The position numbers and the translations under genes are program-made. 64,000 bases of DNA from an uncultured Lachnospiraceae bacterium (GTDB lineage: Bacteria; Bacillota; Clostridia; Lachnospirales; Lachnospiraceae): the NCBI GenBank assembly GCA_945929965.1, contig CAMEOT010000001.1, positions 124,001 through 188,000 of the forward strand. Reading direction: 5' to 3'. Within the stretch, counting starts at the first letter, position 1. Each line of letters starts with the position of its first letter. The notes below the pieces were generated by a model, which did no database searches, was not told where the DNA came from, and worked only from the letters and a program-made list of their open reading frames with translations. Of this stretch, positions 56,962 through 64,000 are shown one piece after another.

Positions 56962-57774
56962 TTAAATACCTGCGGCAAATTCTTCTATTAAACTGTTTAT
57001 CAATTCCGGTTTATCTGTATTAGAATTATGTCCAGCTCCTTCAATCCATTTCAAAGGAATTTTGCTCTTTTGGTGCCATGCTTTGTTATACCTTATACAT
57101 GAACCGGCATGGTCTTGAGTTCCACATATTAACAGAGATGGGCACTTCAGTTCATATGGCAGATTCTTTTCCATTGCCTCTGCCAAAATACGAAAACCAT
57201 GCCCAGCAATTTGTGCATAGCGTTTCTGGTTTCCGTCATAATCCAGCATCATTTCACGCATGAGGCTTCTACCATAGTCAGTCGTGGCAACGCCTTCCGA
57301 CCCCGATTTCAGAAGCCATTTCCACGGATAATGAGCATATACCGGCTCCATTCGTTTCAAAAGCCAGATCTCAACTGCCGTCACATAGCTTCGTTGCAGT
57401 GGTGCAGAGTCAATGGAGACAAAGCCTGTCATTTTGTCTGGGTAAAGCTGCGCATAAGCCTGTCCCACATATCCACCCATAGACTGCCCGACAATAACAG
57501 GCTTTGTAAGTCCTTCTTGGTTTAAGATATCATCCAGCCATTTTGCCTTGTCGAACAAATCAAAATCAAACCGAAACGGCCATGAGGAAGCGTGTGCCGG
57601 TGCATCCCAGACGATAACATTATACCTGTTCTCGAAATACTGAATCTGTTTATCAAACAATCTATGGTCTGCCGTCAATCCCGGTAGAAGAACAAGCGTA
57701 ATTGTATCCGGGTTTGACACGCTTGCCCAATAGTGAATCGTTCCGCATCGAGTATGATAAGTTTTTTCTTTCAT
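56962..57774 (-). CDS. Alpha/beta hydrolase
   Basis: LVLLPGLTADHRLFDKQIQYFENRYNVIVWDAPAHASS, VIVGQSMGGYVGQAYAQLYPDKMTGFVSID, WIEGAGHNSNTDKPELIN. Confidence 0.92.
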   Translation of the reverse strand: MKEKTYHTRCGTIHYWASVSNPDTITLVLLPGLTADHRLFDKQIQYFENRYNVIVWDAPAHASSWPFRFDFDLFDKAKWLDDILNQEGLTKPVIVGQSMGGYVGQAYAQLYPDKMTGFVSIDSAPLQRSYVTAVEIWLLKRMEPVYAHYPWKWLLKSGSEGVATTDYGRSLMREMMLDYDGNQKRYAQIAGHGFRILAEAMEKNLPYELKCPSLLICGTQDHAGSCIRYNKAWHQKSKIPLKWIEGAGHNSNTDKPELINSLIEEFAAGI

Positions 57775-57787
57775 TGGGCTCCCCTCC

Positions 57788-57803
57788 ACAAATTACGATT
57801 TGT
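57788..57803 (-). promoter_or_regulatory. SD-proximal palindrome, instance a
   Basis: Minus strand ACAAATCGTAATTTGTGGAGG, perfect 6-bp arms. Confidence 0.5.
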
Positions 57804-58207
57804 TAATTTGTTTTATTATAGCACATGTAACCCCCTTCACAATAAAAAAGAGCAACCGAATTATCTCGATCACTCTCTGTTCATTACTTCCATGATAATA
57901 ATATCATAACTTCCTTTTCAAAAAAAGTCTCAATACCGTAGTCAAACCGTAGTCATTCCGTATATATTTGTAACTTTTTGTAAGTTGTTTTTCTGTCCAC
58001 CATAATAATATCAACTCTTATTTGAAAAAGAAAAGGATAGAACATACCGTTTTCCCCATAAGCTTACCACTCGTCACATTTCAGGTACTTACCACTCAGA
58101 CTTACCACTTTGAATCACGGTTTTGCGATACTTTACGAGGTTTTCTCTGTAAACATCAAATGCCTTTAATCCCTTATAAATCAAGCATTCCCGCCACTTT
58201 CCAGTCA

Positions 58208-59410
58208 TTACTTTTCATCAACGACCTGGAAGATGTAGAACTTGAGGTAATAACTCTCGTCCGCTGCCCACAGGATGGGATGATCCGGACCCTGTGTCTT
58301 GAATTCTACCTGGCGGAGACGCTTATGCGCACCATGAGAAGCTTCCCGGATGGTTTTGGCAAAAAGCTCCGGATCCATGAAATGGGAGCAGGAACAAGTT
58401 ACCAGGAATCCGCCGTCTTTCACCAGCTTTAAGCCCCTAAGATTGATCTCACGATATCCTTTTACAGCATTTTTGATGGAATTGCGGGACTTGGTAAAAG
58501 CAGGCGGATCCAGGATCACCACATCATATTTCTCGCCCTGCGCTTCCAGCTCCGGCAATAACTCGAAGACATCCGCACATCGGAAGCTTACCGTATTTTC
58601 CAGTCCGTTCAGCTTCGCATTTTCCGTTGCCTGATCCACAGCCAGCTGAGAAGCATCCACACCCAGAACACTCTTCGCTCCGGCAATTCCCGCGTTCAAT
58701 GCAAAGGAGCCGGTGTGTGTGAAGCAGTCCAGCACCTTTTTATCCTTACAGAAACGATGAATGGCGGCACGGTTATTCTTCTGATCCAGGAAAAATCCGG
58801 TCTTCTGTCCGTCCTCTACATCCACCATGTAATGCACACCGTTCTCCACAATCTCTACTTTCGTGTCAAACGGTTCGCCGATGAAGCCCTTGTAACGCTC
58901 CATCCCCTCCTGTAAGCGTACCTTGGCATCGCTCCGCTCGTAGACACCGCGGATAGTAATGCCATCCTCCGCCAGTACTTTCTTCAAAGCATCAATGATC
59001 ACAAGCTTCCACTTATCGATTCCCAATGCCAGAGATTCCACTACCAGTACATCCGAGAATTTATCAATGACAATACCCGGCAGGAAATCCGCCTCTCCGA
59101 AGATCAGACGACAGCTGGAGGTATCGATGGTCTCCTTGCGGTAATTCCAGGCATCCCGTACCCTCTGTTCAAAAAATGTCTCATCGATCACCGTATCCTT
59201 CCTGCGCGCCAACAGACGGAGCGTGATCTTGGAATTGGTATTGATATAACCGTATCCCATGAAATAGCCGTCAAAATCATGAATGTTTACAATGTCGCCA
59301 TTCTCAAACGTCCCCAAGATGGATGCGATCTCATTATCGAATACCCACATTCCCCCGGCTTTCAGCGTTCTTCCTTCTCCTTTTTTCAGCGTTACCGTTG
59401 TATTGTACAT
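58208..59410 (-). CDS. rlmI: Class I SAM-dependent rRNA methyltransferase (RlmI family)
   Basis: N-terminal PUA-like region (GGMWVFDNEIASILGTFENGDIVNIHDFDGYFMGYGYIN), VEDGQKTGFFLDQKNNR, VLDCFTHTGSFALNA, DVVILDPPAFTKSR. Confidence 0.92.
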   Translation of the reverse strand: MYNTTVTLKKGEGRTLKAGGMWVFDNEIASILGTFENGDIVNIHDFDGYFMGYGYINTNSKITLRLLARRKDTVIDETFFEQRVRDAWNYRKETIDTSSCRLIFGEADFLPGIVIDKFSDVLVVESLALGIDKWKLVIIDALKKVLAEDGITIRGVYERSDAKVRLQEGMERYKGFIGEPFDTKVEIVENGVHYMVDVEDGQKTGFFLDQKNNRAAIHRFCKDKKVLDCFTHTGSFALNAGIAGAKSVLGVDASQLAVDQATENAKLNGLENTVSFRCADVFELLPELEAQGEKYDVVILDPPAFTKSRNSIKNAVKGYREINLRGLKLVKDGGFLVTCSCSHFMDPELFAKTIREASHGAHKRLRQVEFKTQGPDHPILWAADESYYLKFYIFQVVDEK

Positions 59411-59542
59411 AGAATTTCCTCTCTTAATTTCGTGATTTTATCGTTTTTGCAACTTTTTCTTCTATCATATTCGTTTTTTGCTTGACAATCAATGGGTTTT
59501 TATTTATTATTTTAATGTTGACGCGATTCGTGTTAACAAAAT

Positions 59543-59616
59543 CGTCGCGTGGCTCAGTTTGGTAGAGCGCTGCGTTCGGGACGCAGAGGTCGCAAGTTCG
59601 AATCTTGTCGCGACGA
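59543..59616 (+). tRNA. tRNA-Pro (anticodon CGG)
   Basis: CGTCGCG acceptor stem pairs with CGCGACG; anticodon arm CTGCG-TTCGGGA-CGCAG; T arm GCAAGTTCGAATCTTGT-like; CCA not encoded. Confidence 0.93.
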
Positions 59617-59617
59617 C

Positions 59618-59656
59618 TAAAAATAGGTTCTCACATTTGTGAGAACCTATTTTTGT
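59618..59656 (+). terminator. Terminator after the tRNA
   Basis: AAAATAGGTTCTCACATTTGTGAGAACCTATTTTTG. Confidence 0.85.
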
Positions 59657-59685
59657 TTGTCATGATATATCCAAACTTACGTCCT

Positions 59686-61344
59686 CTAGCGGGCTCGAAC
59701 ACATCGTTCGGGCGCAGATCGCAAATTCTCTCCAATTCCCATTACTACAAACACCGTCGAAATATTCATCACCTGTTGAAAACTAAACATATTATTCACT
59801 GTATATGCCAGCACGCAGATCCCGCAGGCTCCGACCAGCATCTTGTTCTCCCCGGCACGAAGGAAGTCCCTGATCGCCGTGATCATCATCCCTGCATAAC
59901 TGATCAGTCCCAATACTCCTATATCCACCAGAACCGTCAGCCATTCATTGTGTGCATTCGTAAGCCGGTTCCCGCCAAAACGGTCATTCACCATCGTCTG
60001 CAGTCCCACACTTCCCTCGTTGGATAAAAATGCATACAGGCAATCCGGTCCCACGCCGAATATTTTATGCAGAAAGTCCGCCTCCCAGAAGCATCTGGCT
60101 CCTGCTGCCCAGGTACCGCCCCGGGCACTCCCCCAGCTGACATTAAACGTCAGCCATTTTGTCACATTCGGGTCTGTGATGTTGGGAGTCAACGCGCCAC
60201 CGGCTAAGGTATTGATCAGCGTCAGTAACAAAACAACCAATATCATAACCGGCACCGCAATAGCGATCCCACAATAGATTCTATGTAGCAGTTTCTCCGG
60301 ATAACTCCGCTTCAGCCGAGCTCTGTATATCAAGCATAAAATGGTTCCTGACAGTATCGTCATAAGTATGGTTACCATTGAAAACGTCAGCAGATCCGTC
60401 ATTCCTTCCATCACTAATTCCTGTGAAAACACATTCGCTTTTCGCAATATAAAGGTCAACAGACATGCTCCGGAGAACATCGTCATCTCCTGCCAGAACA
60501 CTTCCATCCTCCTGCTGTCTCTCACGGACATCCCGAATAATACGAACATGACCATCGCGAAGGTTACAATGCCGCTGCTGCTTCCCTGAGTCGCCAGCGA
60601 GGCGAAGCCGATCGTCACATATGCCATCAGCAACAGCTTTTTCCAGGTCATTTTCTCTTCCATCCGCCACAGCAGATAGACTCCCCCGAACAATATCGTC
60701 ACCAGATACCCGCAATACCAGTTGATATTCCCTATCGTCGAGATAAAAGAGGTATTTACGAACTTCGGATCTATGGGAAACAGACAGAACTTATTCACAT
60801 ATCCCAGGGAGAAAACAACCGCAGACACCGGCAGTACCAGCACCGGAATCCAGCTCTTCCACTGCCACATACGGGAGATCATAAAATACACGATCACCGC
60901 TCCCAGCTGCGTCCACATTCCCATCCGCCAGGACGCTGTCCCCCACAATGCCTCTTCCCGGTAATTCGTAAACAGATACGACAATAGTACCGCGATCCCA
61001 TATAACGCCGCGAATTTATCCGTACTGCTCAGGTTCCTCCACAATCTCCCCGGCAATTCCCTGATCCCCGGCAGCTCCTTTGCACGGATTGCCGTAATGA
61101 GGCGAAAAAACGCCCACAGGACAAATACCGGAAGCAATGCCTTTCCTCCGTAGGTCATGGTCTTTCTGAAAAAATTCTCCTTCTCCGTTCCGATCTGTGC
61201 ATATCCTTTATTATAAAGCGGCAATACCACCAGTACCGCACACATATATACGCTGATCACAATATCACACAAAAAGCCATTGAAACTGCAAAGCGTCTCC
61301 TCCACAGATTCCGTTTTCTTTTTTCCGGTCGTATGTTTTGCCAT
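59686..61344 (-). CDS. O-antigen ligase family (Wzy/WaaL-like) polytopic membrane protein
   Basis: About 12 hydrophobic segments; ligase-like motif GGNRLTNAHNEWLTVLVDIGVLGLISYAGM; start trimmed to MAKHTTGKKK. Confidence 0.85.
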   Translation of the reverse strand: MAKHTTGKKKTESVEETLCSFNGFLCDIVISVYMCAVLVVLPLYNKGYAQIGTEKENFFRKTMTYGGKALLPVFVLWAFFRLITAIRAKELPGIRELPGRLWRNLSSTDKFAALYGIAVLLSYLFTNYREEALWGTASWRMGMWTQLGAVIVYFMISRMWQWKSWIPVLVLPVSAVVFSLGYVNKFCLFPIDPKFVNTSFISTIGNINWYCGYLVTILFGGVYLLWRMEEKMTWKKLLLMAYVTIGFASLATQGSSSGIVTFAMVMFVLFGMSVRDSRRMEVFWQEMTMFSGACLLTFILRKANVFSQELVMEGMTDLLTFSMVTILMTILSGTILCLIYRARLKRSYPEKLLHRIYCGIAIAVPVMILVVLLLTLINTLAGGALTPNITDPNVTKWLTFNVSWGSARGGTWAAGARCFWEADFLHKIFGVGPDCLYAFLSNEGSVGLQTMVNDRFGGNRLTNAHNEWLTVLVDIGVLGLISYAGMMITAIRDFLRAGENKMLVGACGICVLAYTVNNMFSFQQVMNISTVFVVMGIGENLRSAPERCVRAR

Positions 61345-61427
61345 AATCATGCCCTTCCAAAGCATCCTTCAGTAATAGGACTATCACTTTCATGATAGCT
61401 TTCCGGACTTCTTTCGTCAATCTTTTC

Positions 61428-62510
61428 TCAGAAGCGATCCTCTCCGTTTTTCTGCCGCTCAGACATCTTAGACAGGCTATGATACGTCTCGTAGATCAGC
61501 ACAAATCCCAACGGTCCCTTGATGATCCCCCAGACGCCGAACAGCCGGATCCCGGCATACAACGACACCAATACAGCAATGGGAGACACTCCTATTTTCC
61601 TGCCGATGAGACGGGGCTCCAGTATCTCCCGCAGGAAAATACATACCACATACAGCGCACCACAGATAAACGCTCTACCGAAGCTTCCCTCCAATAGCTG
61701 CCAGATTCCCAGTGGCACCAGCACCACCCCCGTGCCGATAAAAGGCAGCGCATCCAGAATCCCCGCCAGGATCCCCCACAGCACTCCATGCTTTATCCCC
61801 GCGATTCCTAACGTAATCGCTGCCGTCAGTGCGATCGCCGACATGATGATTCCCTGTGCTTTTACAAAGGTAGCGATATAGCGGACAATTCCGCAGATCA
61901 CCTCCAGCAGCACATGGCAGGACTCCTGATCCAGCAGATGGTTCATGATCCCGTCATAGTCTTTCGCCAACAGTATCGACGCAATGAGAAATGTCACCAG
62001 GAATCCTCCCAGCTCCGCAAACCACCGCACATACTGCATGGATTGCGACAGCATCCCCGGCAGAATATTTTCCTCCAGCGAATCCAGTCCCTCCTGCAGT
62101 CTGCCGCTGACCGTATTTTCCAGATAGGAAGCGTCCACACAAATGATCTCTCCCACGCTGCGGCATAGGTTCCGGACCGCCTCCAGCCACTCCTGCTCCC
62201 TCGCATCCATACTCCGGATCCACACCGGCAGACTTCCCAGCACCCAGGAGCTCAGTACCCATAACAGTACAGCCAACAGCAGTGTCGCCAGAATCAGAAG
62301 CACTATGGCGCTTAAGGGTCTTGGAAAATGCAGTTTGCGGTTCATCCGTTTCATCATCGGTCCGAATATCGTGACGAACAGCATTGCCAGCAGCACCGGT
62401 GCCAGAAGAGGTGTCAGATATTGCAGAAAAAAATAGACTGCTCCCGTCACCGCAAGCAGTACTATCATCTTTTTTCCTATAATGTTTTTACCGAATTCTC
62501 CCCAGTCCAT
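61428..62510 (-). CDS. AI-2E family transporter
   Basis: LLAPVLLAMLFVTIFGPMMKRMNRKLHFPRPLSAIVLLILATLLL...GVLWGILAGILDALPFIGTGVVLVPLGIWQLLEG. Confidence 0.9.
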   Translation of the reverse strand: MDWGEFGKNIIGKKMIVLLAVTGAVYFFLQYLTPLLAPVLLAMLFVTIFGPMMKRMNRKLHFPRPLSAIVLLILATLLLAVLLWVLSSWVLGSLPVWIRSMDAREQEWLEAVRNLCRSVGEIICVDASYLENTVSGRLQEGLDSLEENILPGMLSQSMQYVRWFAELGGFLVTFLIASILLAKDYDGIMNHLLDQESCHVLLEVICGIVRYIATFVKAQGIIMSAIALTAAITLGIAGIKHGVLWGILAGILDALPFIGTGVVLVPLGIWQLLEGSFGRAFICGALYVVCIFLREILEPRLIGRKIGVSPIAVLVSLYAGIRLFGVWGIIKGPLGFVLIYETYHSLSKMSERQKNGEDRF

Positions 62511-62513
62511 TCC

Positions 62514-63326
62514 TCACACTCCCTTTTTGGGATTAGTGTGCTCTGAGAGACTTTTTTTATCCCATTTTGGAGATTCCGGTTTCATTTTCTGTGAGTTTTT
62601 CAATTCCTCCATCGCAAAACCTGCAAATGCCGGATTCTTCGGCACTACCCTGAATCCCATCTTTTTCCCGGAAACGGGATGAACAAGCTCCAGAGAATAC
62701 GCGCATAGTGCCACGCCGCGATATTTCTGCGCAGGCATCGCCTCTTTTAGCACTGCCGTTCCATACTTCGTATCTCCAAACAGTGGAAATCCCGCATGTG
62801 CGAACTGCACCCGGATCTGATGAAACCGTCCGGTCCCGATCGTTACATCTGCAAGCGCAAGCGGAGAAGGATCGTTGATCTCTTCCAAAATGCGATAGTG
62901 CAGCGCGGCAATCTTCGCATCTGCAAATTCCTGCTCCCTGCCGGTCACTGCCATCGCCACATTACCTTCCTTGCGAAGATAATCCACAAGATCCCCCTCC
63001 GGGCAGTCAGGATATCCACAAAGTACTGCATAATAATGTTTATTCAGCGCACCTTCTGTTAATTGCTTCGACAATGCCGCTGCTGCCTTTTTGTCTTTGG
63101 CAAATACCAGTAGTCCTTCCACCGGCTGGTCCAGTCTGTGGACTATGCCCAGATACGGCTCTCCTTTTCCCGGTCCCGGCCTCCCTGCGTCGGGAAGCTT
63201 TGCAAGATAGGATTTCAACTCGCTGACCACATCCGGTTGTCCGATTCCGGCAGACTGCACCGCCAGTCCCGCCGGTTTGCGGACAACCATGATACTCTTG
63301 TCTTCGTATATTATTTCTGTTCTCAT
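62514..63326 (-). CDS. RluA family pseudouridine synthase
   Basis: IYEDKSIMVVRKPAGLAVQSAG, GIVHRLDQPVEGLLVFAK, GTGRFHQIRVQFAHAGFPLFGDTKYG. Confidence 0.92.
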   Translation of the reverse strand: MRTEIIYEDKSIMVVRKPAGLAVQSAGIGQPDVVSELKSYLAKLPDAGRPGPGKGEPYLGIVHRLDQPVEGLLVFAKDKKAAAALSKQLTEGALNKHYYAVLCGYPDCPEGDLVDYLRKEGNVAMAVTGREQEFADAKIAALHYRILEEINDPSPLALADVTIGTGRFHQIRVQFAHAGFPLFGDTKYGTAVLKEAMPAQKYRGVALCAYSLELVHPVSGKKMGFRVVPKNPAFAGFAMEELKNSQKMKPESPKWDKKSLSEHTNPKKGV

Positions 63327-63353
63327 ATAAAATGTCCTTATTGTCGTGATCCG

Positions 63354-64000
63354 TTATCCCTTCCGTAGCCCCTTGGGATAATGATTTTTCATGATTCCGC
63401 CTGCCAGCTTCCCCCAGCCAAGGCTACAGTCATCCACGCAGATCAGATACCAGCCCTTCTCGCCTTCCGCGGAAAAAGTCTGTCCCTTCAGATAAGCCGC
63501 GGCTTCCTCCACAGACAGCTTCCACACATGCTTCACATCCTCCGGGCGCAGTGCCAGTGCTAACGCGTGCGCCGGTTCAAAACGGTTCTTTTTCAAGGTG
63601 CCCAGATGAAGTCCCGGGCGCAATACCTTCAGTCCTTTCACCCCGGGCATTCTCTCCGGCATGCGGTACAGGTTATCGCCAAATGCCAGAAAGCCTTCTC
63701 CGGCAGTGTATAGTCCTGCTTTGGTCGTCTGCTCCTCCAAAAAGGTCTCTTTTGCGAAGTTAAAATACTCTGCCCAGTCCTTTGTCAAATTCTTCGCCGG
63801 AATTCCCTTCTCTGGTCCGGTAGCACTCACCGGCTGATAGCCTTCCGGAAGCTCTCCCTTTTTCTGTAATACTGCGGCATAATGCCCCTCGCCACGTAGC
63901 TTATGGGGCCACAGACGTAAAGTCCCCGTAATGCCGGGTGCCGGATTCTCTACACAAGCGAGAATACCGTCGCAGCCTTCCGGGATCCCCAGTTCCTTTT
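63354..64000 (-). CDS. RsmF/NOP2-Sun family rRNA m5C methyltransferase, C-terminal part (truncated by window edge)
   Basis: Frame continues past the listed 63830 start: ...GTLRLWPHKLRGEGHYAAVLQKKGELPEGYQPVSATGPEKG; LRLWPHKxxGEGHFxA-type motif. Confidence 0.88.
   Translation of the reverse strand, partial: KELGIPEGCDGILACVENPAPGITGTLRLWPHKLRGEGHYAAVLQKKGELPEGYQPVSATGPEKGIPAKNLTKDWAEYFNFAKETFLEEQTTKAGLYTAGEGFLAFGDNLYRMPERMPGVKGLKVLRPGLHLGTLKKNRFEPAHALALALRPEDVKHVWKLSVEEAAAYLKGQTFSAEGEKGWYLICVDDCSLGWGKLAGGIMKNHYPKGLRKG

Noticed and set aside
52258-57805. Classical integron cassette array
   Set aside because: No attC-type GTTRRRY/RYYYAAC pairs and no integron integrase in the window; kept only as a cassette-like hypothesis.
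58022-58432. 136-aa plus-strand ORF starting in the gap after rlmI
   Set aside because: Second half is antisense to rlmI; first half has no recognisable domain.
59686-59730. Second tRNA gene near 59700
   Set aside because: Only fragments resemble the tRNA 3' half; no acceptor or D arm, and the sequence is the coding 3' end of the ligase gene.
1-64000. CRISPR arrays, rRNA, prophage or known anti-phage systems
   Set aside because: No regularly spaced repeats, rRNA segments, phage structural genes or recognisable defence modules were seen. The two DUF4143 ATPases are widespread and alone do not support a defence call.

Overview
Chromosomal window from a Lachnospiraceae-like Clostridia (taxon inferred from gene content only). 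From left to right it holds: a zinc-ribbon gene fragment; an L-rhamnose locus (AraC regulator, rhaD, a FucI/AraA-type isomerase where rhaA would be expected, rhaB, rhaM); an RluA synthase and mecA; an intracellular acidic-glycan locus (DUF2264, GH88, ABC importer with an embedded discoidin-like protein, YesM/YesN-type two-component system, heparinase II/III); DUF4143 ATPase, CmpB-like and PilZ genes; a galactonate / beta-galactoside locus (dgoD, KDPG-type aldolase, PfkB kinase, IclR regulator, ABC importer, GH35, Gfo/Idh/MocA); hsp20, a lipoprotein and a cupin; luxS and mtnN separated by a highly structured intergenic element; core genes (M42 peptidase, GtrA, 2-hydroxyacid dehydrogenase, pgi, murG, rsmA); an MBOAT/DHHW/DUF4358 surface acylation module; ABC-F and cutC; a mosaic accessory stretch at 51.8-58 kb (GNATs, GH5, AraC, DUF4143 ATPase, alpha/beta hydrolase) with recurrent boundary motifs and a 52-bp duplicated segment; rlmI; tRNA-Pro(CGG); an O-antigen-ligase-like gene, an AI-2E transporter, an RluA synthase and a truncated RsmF/NOP2-type methyltransferase. 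The signals most worth a second look are the ~170-nt multibranched element between luxS and mtnN, the repeated palindrome next to the Shine-Dalgarno plus 52-bp repeat in the 52-58 kb region, a pair of near-identical putative IclR operators exactly 220 bp apart, a MITE-like element at 9.5 kb, and a degenerate copy of the tRNA-Pro 3' half. No CRISPR array, prophage, rRNA or intact transposase was seen. No searches or folding programs were run; family calls rest on recognition of protein motifs.
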